The notes under the pieces: model-generated
What the model saw: only the letters and a program-made list of their open reading frames with translations
Database searches by the model: none
What the model was told of the DNA's origin: nothing
Program-made: the position numbers and the translations under genes
Assembly: GCA_964549765.1 (NCBI GenBank)
Contig: CAZJWR010000090.1
Location: 1 to 11,618 of the forward strand
Direction: 5' to 3'
Length of the DNA: 11,618 nucleotides
DNA from: CAZJWR01 sp964549765
GTDB lineage: Bacteria > Zixibacteria > MSB-5A5 > GN15 > JAAZOE01
Part shown: piece after piece, positions 1-6,460 of the stretch
Numbering within the stretch: position 1 is the first letter of the stretch
Layout of the letters: each line of letters begins with the position of its first letter

Positions 1-2
1 AA

Positions 3-119
3 GCCGACGACAAAGCGAAAAAAAACTTGCCAAAGATAATTAAAAAGTATATTGTTGAGATTAAGGGACTGGTTATTGTTGTAACCTCAGGCTGCGTCCT
101 GTACTCTCCGGAGGAATGA
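3..119 (+). CDS. possible C-terminal tail of an upstream gene (partial)
   Basis: One forward frame is open from the left edge to a TGA at 117-119, giving 38 residues: a Lys-rich start followed by a hydrophobic stretch (residues about 17-34) and the ending SPEE. The stop overlaps the tandem ATGATG that starts the next gene, the arrangement expected of translationally coupled genes, with GGAGG inside the end of this frame. Against it, the stretch is AT-rich with about half of third positions G/C, lower than its neighbours, and 117 nt of open frame can occur by chance. No family is recognised. Confidence 0.3.
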   Translation, partial: ADDKAKKNLPKIIKKYIVEIKGLVIVVTSGCVLYSPEE

Positions 120-523
120 TGTTAAAAAGAGCACAATTTTATTTCCGTAATCCATGCCCGGGGGCGGAGGAAGCCAAGGAATTCCTCGAAGAGCATGGCG
201 TGATCGTGGCGGAGCGTGATATCGACAAACGGCCATTGACCAAGCGGGAACTGACGACCATCCTGGGATACCTGGATCCCCGGCACTACCTCAATAGCGC
301 TTCGCCCGCCTACCAAAAGCATAAGCTGGATCAGGACCTGCCCGAGCATAACGAGCTGCTAAAGCTGATCCTGGAAAATCCCGATTTGCTACGTAACCCG
401 ATTGTTACCTCGGGACGGCTGGTAGCCATAGGTAACAATCGCCAACAATTGATTGAGATGTTTCAGATCAAGGTGTCCGGCAACGGATCGGGGGGAGACG
501 GCAAGGGCAAGACATCGGGATAA
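119..523 (+). CDS. ArsC/Spx-like thioredoxin-fold protein
   Basis: A 134-residue protein with the layout of the ArsC/Spx/YffB arsenate-reductase-like family: an N-terminal beta strand leading to an Asn-Pro-Cys turn (residues 11-13), a helix with EEAKEFLEEHG, a central basic segment with 'DKRPLTKREL', and a C-terminal block NPIVTSGRLVAIGNN like the family's 'RPIVxdGxxxxIG' cis-Pro strand. The family normally has NPxC or CxxC; here the only Cys sits one place earlier, after NP, and no CxxC is present. The Gly/Ser/Lys-rich tail (about 120-134) is probably disordered. ATG also occurs at 116, but GGAGG at 110-114 is better spaced for the ATG at 119. The role may be a thiol reductase or a redox-insensitive regulator; arsenate reduction is not supported by neighbours, as no arsenic genes are seen. 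Confidence 0.75.
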   Translation: MLKRAQFYFRNPCPGAEEAKEFLEEHGVIVAERDIDKRPLTKRELTTILGYLDPRHYLNSASPAYQKHKLDQDLPEHNELLKLILENPDLLRNPIVTSGRLVAIGNNRQQLIEMFQIKVSGNGSGGDGKGKTSG

Positions 524-596
524 CCCCGCGTTCACGGACTTCCCATACGGATGTCAGGTTCTGCGGCTACATGCCCCGGGGCTGCGGTGTAATCGC

Positions 597-625
597 TTTA
601 CAAGCGCCGTCGGTTCGATTATATT
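597..625 (+). promoter_or_regulatory. sigma70-type promoter of the ETF-QO gene
   Basis: TTTACA at 597-602 and TATATT at 620-625 are separated by exactly 17 bp, each box one mismatch from consensus. Transcription would begin near 632, leaving a leader of about 24 nt with AAGGAG before the ATG at 656. The promoter lies in the 132-nt gap after the ArsC-like gene, so the ETF-QO gene can be expressed independently of it. Confidence 0.65.
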
Positions 626-655
626 CGCTGTTACGACATGGAAAGGAGTAACGGT

Positions 656-2317
656 ATGGGTGTCGAGCGCGACGTGCTTGAAGTTGATATATTGATCGTC
701 GGCGCCGGTCCGGCCGGGCTGGCGTGCGCCTATCACCTTATAAAAAAGGCCGAACAGGCCGGGGTCGAACCGCCGGCGGTGCTGGTGGTGGAAAAGGGCA
801 GTCATCCCGGGGCGCATTCCTTATCGGGTGCGGTGATGGATCCGCGCGGTATCCGGCAGTTGATTCCCGATTTCGTGGCGCAGGGGATGCCGTACGAATC
901 CGAAGCGGGACCGGATTCGATGTGGTACATGTCCGAAAAGTCGCATTTTAAGCTGCCCATTATCCCGCCCGGAATGGGCAACGAAGGCAATTACATACTC
1001 TCTCTGAATAAATTCACCGGATGGTTGGCGGAAAAAACCGAGGCGGCCGGGGTCGAGGTTTATCCCGGAACCGGAGCCTTCGAACTGCTCGTCGAAGACG
1101 GCCGGACGATCGGTATCCAGACGGTCGATATGGGCCATGATAAAAAAGGCGAACCCAAGGGGAGCTTTGAGCCGGGAACCCTCATCAAGGCCAACGTCAC
1201 GGTGCTGGCGGAAGGCGTCCACGGGTCGCTGACGAAGCAAGCGCGGTCGAAGCTGAGCATCTTCGAGAACAGCACCGCCCAGGCCTATCTGACGGGCGTC
1301 AAGGAAGTGTGGGAAATCCCCGAAGGCCGTTTGGCCGAGGGCGAGATTATCCATACCTTCGGCGCGCCTTTGCCGTCCCACCTGTACGGCGGCGGTTTTA
1401 TATACAAGATGTCGGGGAAGATGCTGTCAATCGGATTTGCCGTCGGCCTGAATTCACCCGATCCCACCAATGACCCACATCGATGGTTTCAGCGGTTCAA
1501 AACGCATCCGTCGGTCAGGAAGATTCTCGACGGCGGCGAGATGCTGCATTACGGGGCCAAAACCATTCCCGAAGGCGGCTATTATGCCATGCCCCGGCTG
1601 TATGATCACAATCTGCTGATGATCGGCGATTCCGCCGGGTTTCTCAATTCACTCCGACTCAAGGGTATTCATCTCGCGATCGAATCGGGCATCATGGCGG
1701 CCGAAACGATATTGGAGGCGGCGCAGAAGGGCGCTTATGGTGCCGAGACACTGTCAGCGATGCAAACGCGGTTCGAAAAAAGTCCCGCCAAGGACGAATT
1801 ACACAAGATTCGCAACTACCATCAGGGGTTCGAAGGCGGGCTCCTATCGGGGATGATCAACTACGGTTTCCAGTTCATCACCGGCGGGCGCGGGCTGTCC
1901 GACCGGAAGGCCGTCGAACCGGATTATGCTCATGTGAAGAAATTTGGTGACTATTTCGCCGGGGGCAAAAAGCCGCTGCCGCCGATGAAATTCGACGGCA
2001 AGCTGATCTTCGACAAACTGACCGACGTCTACAAGAGCAATACCAAGCACGAGGAAGATCAGCCGTCGCATCTGGTCATCGCCGATTACGATATCTGCAA
2101 TAATCGCTGCACCGAGGAGTACGGCAATCCCTGCCAGTATTTTTGCCCGGCGCAGGTATATGAAATGATCGAAAACGAGGACGGGTCCGGCACGCATCTG
2201 CAGTTGACGCCATCCAACTGCGTCCATTGCAAAACGTGCGACATCGCCGACCCGTATCAGATCATCACGTGGGTCGTTCCCGAGGACGGCGGCGGCCCGA
2301 ATTACGAAAATTGCTGA
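656..2317 (+). CDS. electron-transfer flavoprotein:ubiquinone oxidoreductase (ETF-QO)
   Basis: A 553-residue flavo-iron-sulfur protein that passes electrons from reduced ETF to the membrane quinone pool. The N-terminal FAD-binding Rossmann motif is VGAGPAG (about residues 15-21). The middle carries family blocks such as LSGAVMDPRG and, near residues 323-340, the second FAD contact IGDSAGFLNSLRLKGIH. The C-terminal 4Fe-4S domain has all four expected cysteines: C497 (in YFCPAQVYE) and C522, C525, C528 (in NCVHCKTCDI), followed by ITWVVPEDGGGPNY, a hallmark of the family. Length matches bacterial ETF-QO. An in-frame ATG at 638 exists, but the ATG at 656 has AAGGAG (644-649) at good spacing and the upstream one has no ribosome site. 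Membrane attachment in this family is monotopic, so the lack of a transmembrane helix is expected. No etfA/etfB or acyl-CoA dehydrogenase gene is in view. Confidence 0.95.
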   Translation: MGVERDVLEVDILIVGAGPAGLACAYHLIKKAEQAGVEPPAVLVVEKGSHPGAHSLSGAVMDPRGIRQLIPDFVAQGMPYESEAGPDSMWYMSEKSHFKLPIIPPGMGNEGNYILSLNKFTGWLAEKTEAAGVEVYPGTGAFELLVEDGRTIGIQTVDMGHDKKGEPKGSFEPGTLIKANVTVLAEGVHGSLTKQARSKLSIFENSTAQAYLTGVKEVWEIPEGRLAEGEIIHTFGAPLPSHLYGGGFIYKMSGKMLSIGFAVGLNSPDPTNDPHRWFQRFKTHPSVRKILDGGEMLHYGAKTIPEGGYYAMPRLYDHNLLMIGDSAGFLNSLRLKGIHLAIESGIMAAETILEAAQKGAYGAETLSAMQTRFEKSPAKDELHKIRNYHQGFEGGLLSGMINYGFQFITGGRGLSDRKAVEPDYAHVKKFGDYFAGGKKPLPPMKFDGKLIFDKLTDVYKSNTKHEEDQPSHLVIADYDICNNRCTEEYGNPCQYFCPAQVYEMIENEDGSGTHLQLTPSNCVHCKTCDIADPYQIITWVVPEDGGGPNYENC

Positions 2318-2345
2318 ATATTCAGTGACAATTTTCCTTATGAAA

Positions 2346-2374
2346 ACGCCGGCGGATTTGCCGGCGTCTTTTTT
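2346..2374 (+). terminator. intrinsic terminator after ETF-QO
   Basis: A perfect 8-bp stem (ACGCCGGC at 2346-2353, GCCGGCGT at 2360-2367) with a 6-nt loop is followed by six T's at 2369-2374, 28 nt after the ETF-QO stop. It lies between convergent genes. On the opposite strand the stem is followed only by a short T run, so it may also stop the polyamine operon weakly. Confidence 0.85.
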
Positions 2375-2448
2375 GCCATTTTTTGTCGGGGAGGCCATAT
2401 CGAGACTTGACGGAGTTTCGGTCTACTCATTAATCAAACGTAAAGCGA

Positions 2449-3339
2449 TTATCCGATCAGCTGCCTGACATACTGTGGGAGGCCGAACGATCCGATATGG
2501 ACGTCCTTGTTGTAATAGGTGCACGCCGATAGATCGGTATTCGCATAACGGCCCTCGTCGAAATCATCGAGCGGATGATATTTTTTGGAGCAAAACGCAA
2601 ACGACCAGTTGCACGAGGGGTAGATCGGGATGAAGCAGGTATACATCCGGACCAGGGGAAAGATGGCGTTCAGATTGGCGTACATGGTTTTGACCGTTTT
2701 GGGATTGAACAGCGGCGATTCCGACTGCGCGATCATGAAGCCGTCGTCGCGCAACCGAGGATGGACGGCCTGATGGAACTTGCGCTGGAACAGCTCGGCC
2801 GCGGGACCGATCGGATCGGACAGGTCGAGTATGATGACGTCGTATTTTTCCCGGGTTTCCTCGATATGCTTCTTGCCGTCTTTGAGGATGATCCGGCAGC
2901 GCGGGTCGTCGAATCCGGCCGCCAGGCGGGGGAAATGCCTTTTCGACGTCTCGATGACCTTGCCGTCGATTTCACAAATGGTACAGCGCGTCACCTCCGG
3001 GTGCATAAGCACGTTGGTAACACAGCCGCCGTCGCCGCCGCCGATGACCAGGACCTCGGCCGGATTGGGATGGACGAACAGGGGGACGTGAGCGATCATT
3101 TCGTTATAGGCATTGGTGTCGCCTTCAGCCACCATAAGAGAACCGTACAGCACCAGCGCCTTGCCGAATTCCTCGGTTTCGATCACGTCGATGCGCTGAA
3201 ATTCCGATTCGGTCGATTCGACGATGCGGGCGACCTTGAAAGTCAGGCCCGATTTGCCCTGATGTAGTTCCGTGAACCAGACGTTCCAGAGATCATCCAT
3301 GGAGTCTTCGCGGATGTACTCGTCGTTGACCTTGGCCAT
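2449..3339 (-). CDS. speE: spermidine synthase (polyamine aminopropyltransferase)
   Basis: A 296-residue protein of the spermidine synthase family, which transfers an aminopropyl group from decarboxylated SAM to putrescine. Visible hallmarks are the nucleotide-binding loop VIGGGDGG (98-105), CEID (122-125) for the ribose hydroxyls, and DLSDPIGPA (172-180) containing the catalytic and diamine-binding Asp pair D172/D175, then IYPSCNWSFAFCSK (239-252). The strand usually written LDGxxQxTExDE reads LYGSLMVAEGDTN here (64-76), so several normally conserved residues differ; AYNEMIAH follows in place of the usual YxEMIAH. The ATG at 3339 has AGGAG six bases upstream; an earlier in-frame start at 3360 is possible but lacks a better site. 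Last gene of the operon, 25 nt after the ornithine decarboxylase gene. Aminopropyl acceptor specificity (putrescine, agmatine or a longer amine) cannot be fixed from sequence alone. Confidence 0.9.
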   Translation of the reverse strand: MAKVNDEYIREDSMDDLWNVWFTELHQGKSGLTFKVARIVESTESEFQRIDVIETEEFGKALVLYGSLMVAEGDTNAYNEMIAHVPLFVHPNPAEVLVIGGGDGGCVTNVLMHPEVTRCTICEIDGKVIETSKRHFPRLAAGFDDPRCRIILKDGKKHIEETREKYDVIILDLSDPIGPAAELFQRKFHQAVHPRLRDDGFMIAQSESPLFNPKTVKTMYANLNAIFPLVRMYTCFIPIYPSCNWSFAFCSKKYHPLDDFDEGRYANTDLSACTYYNKDVHIGSFGLPQYVRQLIG

Positions 3340-3364
3340 TCTTCTCTCCTCTCCAGACAACCCG

Positions 3365-4522
3365 TCACCAGTTCACGGAAACCACCCGGCTGCGTCCCAG
3401 GCCATTGAAATCGGTGGCCGAAACCGAACAATATGCACCCATGGCCGGGAAAATAAGCATGTCGCCGATGCTCAACGGCGGCATGAGGCAATCATTGTAG
3501 ATGACATCGAACGAATCGCAGGTGGGACCGGCCAGCACGGCTCGTTCCCATTTGGTATTGCGATTGGTAAGAACCTCGTATGAGCATCCGTCGAATAGCC
3601 GACCCGAAAACGATCCGTAGAGGCCGTCGTCGATGTAATACCATTTAACCCCGTTCCGCACCGACGTCCCGATGACGGATGCGATTAGCGTCACCGCCTC
3701 GCCGCTGATAAATCGGCCCGGTTCGCAGATGACCCGAACCGTGGGCGGGACATGCCGGCGCAGGGCCTGCATGATGGCTGCCCCGATCGTTTCGATCGCG
3801 GGCACCGCCCGGGTGTATCTCACCGGGAAACCGCCCCCGATATCGAGTATTTCGGTGGACAGGCCTTTGGCGCGGGCGAGGTCGATCAATCGTCCGGCCG
3901 TCTTGATAGCAGCGGTATATTGCGAACTTTTGGTGCACTGCGACCCGACATGAAAGCAAAAACCACGAAACGGAATCTGCAAGGCGATTATTTTATCCAG
4001 CAGCGCCGGCACTTCGTCGGGATCGGCGCCGAATTTATAAGACAGGTTGACCGCCGCTCCGCCCGGCGTTGTCTTGAATCGAACCAAAACCCCGGCGCGA
4101 TCGCCATACCGGGAGAATTTATCCAGTTCGGCGGCGTTATCGGCCACGAATATGCGCACACCGCCCTCGATGGCGCAGTCGAATTCCGTGGCGCTCTTGA
4201 TGGGATTGGTGTGTATGACTTCGGCGGCCTGACCGCCGATCTCCAGCACGTCGTGCAGTTCGCGGACCGATGAGATATCGAAGAAGCACTTGTCATTGCG
4301 CAAGGTGCGGAGGATGTCGGTGTGATTGTTCGCTTTCACGGCGTAATAGACATCGACGCCCGGCAGGGCTTCGCGCAGGTTCTGCAGATTATGGCGGACA
4401 ATCGGCAGGCGCAAGACCATGAACGGCGTCGATAGGGAGCGGGAAATATCCCCGACCCGCGCCAACTCCAGACCGCGCAGGTAGCCCGCGGATCTTTTCC
4501 CGGCAAGACTAATGGCTTTCAT
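3365..4522 (-). CDS. PLP-dependent ornithine decarboxylase (alanine-racemase fold)
   Basis: A 385-residue fold-III decarboxylase making putrescine from ornithine. The PLP lysine is K63 in YYAVKAN; phosphate and cofactor contacts are HVGS (191-194), DIGGGFP (227-233) and EPGR (267-270). The active-site Cys is C335 in AGPTCDSFD, the form typical of ornithine decarboxylase rather than diaminopimelate decarboxylase. D311 in RLFDG matches the Asp that binds the substrate's distal amine in eukaryotic-type ODCs, and Y364 in GAY faces PLP. Length fits the short bacterial/eukaryotic-type ODC, not the large inducible SpeC/SpeF type. The start at 4522 follows GGAGG, 16 nt after speD. Dual lysine/ornithine activity is known in this family and cannot be excluded. 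Its place between speD and speE strongly supports the polyamine assignment. Confidence 0.9.
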   Translation of the reverse strand: MKAISLAGKRSAGYLRGLELARVGDISRSLSTPFMVLRLPIVRHNLQNLREALPGVDVYYAVKANNHTDILRTLRNDKCFFDISSVRELHDVLEIGGQAAEVIHTNPIKSATEFDCAIEGGVRIFVADNAAELDKFSRYGDRAGVLVRFKTTPGGAAVNLSYKFGADPDEVPALLDKIIALQIPFRGFCFHVGSQCTKSSQYTAAIKTAGRLIDLARAKGLSTEILDIGGGFPVRYTRAVPAIETIGAAIMQALRRHVPPTVRVICEPGRFISGEAVTLIASVIGTSVRNGVKWYYIDDGLYGSFSGRLFDGCSYEVLTNRNTKWERAVLAGPTCDSFDVIYNDCLMPPLSIGDMLIFPAMGAYCSVSATDFNGLGRSRVVSVNW

Positions 4523-4538
4523 CGGCCCCCTCCCCTCT

Positions 4539-4952
4539 CTATTTCACGCGGTCGGCGACGTGGTCGGCGCCGGCCGGCTTGTGGGGCAGGATTTCATCCT
4601 CGCTGTCGGGGATGCCGCGATTGATCTCACGGGCGTCCATGTCGGCGCAGGCCAGTTTTTCCTTCATGTAATGGCATGCCTTCCACGGATCGACCTGCTG
4701 GCCGCAGGTGAAGACATCCGCTGCCGCATAGCCGTATTCGGGCCAGGTGTGTATCGAGATGTGGGATTCGGCGATAACCACCACGCCGGACAGGCCGTGG
4801 GGATTGTAGCGATGAAAAACGGAATCGACGATGGTGGCCTCGGCTTGTCGCGCCGCCTCTTTGAGTATCGATTCTATCGCAGGCAGATTATTAAGAAGTT
4901 CACTGTCACAGCCGGTGAATTCCGCCAGTATATGCCGTCCGAGTCTTTTCAT
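4539..4952 (-). CDS. speD: S-adenosylmethionine decarboxylase proenzyme, class 1B
   Basis: A 137-residue pyruvoyl-dependent enzyme that supplies decarboxylated SAM, the aminopropyl donor for SpeE. The processing motif is AESHISIHTWPE (61-72): cleavage before S63 yields the pyruvoyl group. H68 and C83 (in VFTCG) match the processing and catalytic residues described for the short Thermotoga-type enzyme, at identical numbering. The chain is slightly longer than typical because of a charged tail of about 20 residues rich in Asp, Glu, His and Lys. AAGGA sits seven bases before the ATG. It begins 31 nt after the regulator's stop and ends 16 nt before the ornithine decarboxylase gene, so all are probably on one transcript. 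Confidence 0.95.
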   Translation of the reverse strand: MKRLGRHILAEFTGCDSELLNNLPAIESILKEAARQAEATIVDSVFHRYNPHGLSGVVVIAESHISIHTWPEYGYAAADVFTCGQQVDPWKACHYMKEKLACADMDAREINRGIPDSEDEILPHKPAGADHVADRVK

Positions 4953-4983
4953 GGCTCGTTCCTTTCCCGCTTCATAGTACCCG

Positions 4984-5529
4984 TTACATTTGCGGTGGGG
5001 CCATTACCCACACGAAGGTCGCCTTGCTTTTTCCCGCGTTGCTGAACTGATGCGTTTTGTCCGCTTCGAAATAAAAGCAATCGTCCTTCTTCAGCCGAAA
5101 CGATTTCTTCCCGTACTTGATGACCATCTGTCCCGAGAGAAGAAACCCAAATTCCTCGCCGTTATGCGGTTCCTCGACCGGCAACGTTTCGCCGGGATCA
5201 AGTGTGACCAGAATGGGATCCATCAGCATGTTGGTCGATCCCGGAATCAGCAATTCGAATGATTTCGCCCCGCGGCCGTTCAGCGAAATGCGGTCGCTTC
5301 TGGTAAAGGTGATCCGGTCCGAATCATCGTCTTCGGCGAAAAATTCACCGATGGAAAGGCCCAGGGCGTCAAGGATATCGATCAACGAATCCAGGGAAAT
5401 AGAGGTCTGATCGTTTTCGATCTGCGAAATGAACCCTTTGGTCAGCTTCGCGCGGTTGGCCAGTTCCTCCTGGGTGAGCTCCGCCGCCAGTCGCAGGTCC
5501 TTGATTCGTTTGCCGAGTTCCAGTCTCAT
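4984..5529 (-). CDS. XRE-family regulator with C-terminal cupin domain
   Basis: A 181-residue transcription factor. An N-terminal HTH_3 domain (about 4-60) contains LTQEELANRAKLTKGFISQIEN, with recognition helix near 29-40; the C-terminal cupin (about 104-178) has PHNGEEFGFLLSG (121-133) and a second motif DDCFYFEADKTHQFSN (139-154), with H122, E126 and H150 as likely ligand or metal residues. PuuR and relatives with this architecture respond to polyamines or amino acids. The start at 5529 is chosen because the likely promoter would begin transcription near 5564, downstream of the other in-frame ATG at 5580; its ribosome site is weak (GGAG is about 15 nt away). As the first gene of the spe operon it is probably the local, autoregulated polyamine sensor. 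That role is inferred from position and architecture. Confidence 0.9.
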   Translation of the reverse strand: MRLELGKRIKDLRLAAELTQEELANRAKLTKGFISQIENDQTSISLDSLIDILDALGLSIGEFFAEDDDSDRITFTRSDRISLNGRGAKSFELLIPGSTNMLMDPILVTLDPGETLPVEEPHNGEEFGFLLSGQMVIKYGKKSFRLKKDDCFYFEADKTHQFSNAGKSKATFVWVMAPPQM

Positions 5530-5570
5530 CGGTTTATGATAACATCTCCAAAAGTTTAATAAAGTGAGCC

Positions 5571-5599
5571 TATATAACATCTCGCGAGCGGCTTGTCAA
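5571..5599 (-). promoter_or_regulatory. promoter of the regulator-speD-odc-speE operon, with palindrome
   Basis: Reading the minus strand, TTGACA (5599-5594, a perfect -35) is followed by a 17-bp spacer and TATATA (5576-5571). The spacer contains the perfect 8-bp palindrome CTCGCGAG at 5581-5588, well placed for a repressor to block RNA polymerase. Two ATGTTAT repeats (one spanning the -10 box near 5580-5574, one near 5545-5539 in the leader) are further candidate operator half-sites. Predicted start is near 5564. Confidence 0.7.
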
Positions 5600-5718
5600 G
5601 CGGATATATGCGTCCCGCGGCAAAAAATTCACACTTTTTCCTTAAGACGACAAAAGGCTAATTAATTACCATACATAATGTTACGATTCCCCGGTGGATG
5701 TAGCGCCATGTTTTCCAT

Positions 5719-5759
5719 GGTTTTATAAACACGGATTGAAAGTTTCAGTTTATAAAACC
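5719..5759. promoter_or_regulatory. perfect 12-bp inverted repeat in the divergent intergenic region
   Basis: GGTTTTATAAAC (5719-5730) and GTTTATAAAACC (5748-5759) are exact reverse complements around a 17-bp centre that contains a small dyad, TGAAAgTTTCA. Each arm is itself a near-palindrome of the form GTTT-N3-AAAC, with centres 28 bp apart. There is no T-tract and no gene end nearby, so a terminator is unlikely. It fits a pair of binding sites for a dimeric DNA-binding protein. It lies about 85 bp upstream of the promoter of the barrel-protein gene and about 120 bp upstream of the polyamine operon promoter. Confidence 0.5.
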
Positions 5760-5843
5760 GGCTTGGCAGCGTCTTTATTGGTAAAAGCCTTGATAGCGGC
5801 TGCCGCGACGGTTCGCGATTTTCACGAAAAACCGTTCGGACGG

Positions 5844-5872
5844 TTGACCTTGCCGGTCACGTAAGGTATTAT
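5844..5872 (+). promoter_or_regulatory. promoter of the barrel protein-lipoprotein unit
   Basis: TTGACC (5844-5849) and TATTAT (5867-5872) are 17 bp apart, predicting a start near 5879 and a leader of about 29 nt. The -35 box overlaps the last of three related boxes: GACGGTT at 5807-5813, AACCGT at 5830-5835 (inverted) and GACGGTT at 5839-5845. The two direct copies are 32 bp apart, close to three helical turns. The spacer also carries TGACC-N5-GGTCA (5845-5859). These look like operator sequences. Confidence 0.6.
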
Positions 5873-5907
5873 TAAAGTTTGTGTGACGCCAATTGCGTGG
5901 AGGATAC

Positions 5908-6447
5908 ATGAAGTCGTTTATAGCGATCATAATCATCGCGCTGTTTCTGCCGGCCGTTCCGGCCCTGGCCGAACCCGTCGGCTTCGGCGTTTCGGGCGGC
6001 GCCCTGGTGCCCGTCTCGCAGGAAGACCAGAGCACCGGGTCGATTTTCGGCATAAAAATTCGCGCCAATCTGCCCGGTCCTCTCGTCGCCGAACCGAATA
6101 TCCAATTCGGATCGTTCGGCAATGCCGACATAACCGGCATCGGCAGCCGCGACGGCGCCTCGCTCAACAGCTACGGCATAGATATAACCTTGGGCGATGC
6201 GATCGCGCGGGTGGGATTCAAGCCGTATTTTCTTCTGGGCGGCGCGGTATATAATACCAAGCGCGACGGCGACGTGACGACCAACAAATCGGGCTGGTCA
6301 TTCGGCGCCGGCGCGGCCCTGGGAATCCGGGAGGATCTCGATATCGATTTCCGCGGACGTCTCAATATTATCAGTTGGGAAGGATCGTCCAGCAAGAAAT
6401 CATTCGAGGTAACCGTGGGCGCGTCGTATTACGTCGGCTTGAAATAG
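5908..6447 (+). CDS. small outer-membrane beta-barrel-like protein
   Basis: A 179-residue exported protein. Residues 1-21 form a signal peptide: Lys at 2, a long Ile/Ala/Leu core, and a cleavage site after ALA (VPALA-E). The mature part alternates polar and hydrophobic residues in Gly-rich strands (for example FGVSGGALVPVS, LNSYGIDITLGDAIARVG, YFLLGGAVY, WSFGAGAALG, FEVTVGASYYVG), as in 8-stranded barrels of the OmpA/opacity type. The last residues are YVGLK, without the C-terminal aromatic of a classic barrel signal. ATG 5908 follows GGAGG (5899-5903); an upstream TTG in frame is not needed. The lipoprotein gene starts 13 nt after the stop, so the two are likely co-expressed. No specific function can be named. 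Confidence 0.75.
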   Translation: MKSFIAIIIIALFLPAVPALAEPVGFGVSGGALVPVSQEDQSTGSIFGIKIRANLPGPLVAEPNIQFGSFGNADITGIGSRDGASLNSYGIDITLGDAIARVGFKPYFLLGGAVYNTKRDGDVTTNKSGWSFGAGAALGIREDLDIDFRGRLNIISWEGSSSKKSFEVTVGASYYVGLK

Positions 6448-6460
6448 AGGAAGTGAAGAG

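Noticed and set aside
27..53. Promoter candidate TTGCCA / TATATT upstream of the ArsC-like gene
   Set aside because: The spacer is only 15 bp and the stretch may be coding sequence of an upstream gene.
573..582. Perfect palindrome GCCCCGGGGC after the ArsC-like gene
   Set aside because: It has no loop and no T-tract, so it is not a terminator; a 10-bp GC palindrome alone is too little to call a binding site.
638..655. Earlier in-frame ATG for ETF-QO
   Set aside because: No ribosome site precedes it and it lies only about 6 nt after the predicted transcription start; the ATG at 656 has AAGGAG at good spacing.
2575..3267. Long plus-strand open frame opposite speE
   Set aside because: The minus-strand frame is an unmistakable spermidine synthase; the plus-strand translation shows no motif.
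5530..5580. Longer N-terminus for the XRE-cupin regulator starting at 5580
   Set aside because: That ATG overlaps the predicted -10 region, upstream of the transcription start, and the extra 17 residues do not resemble the start of an HTH domain.
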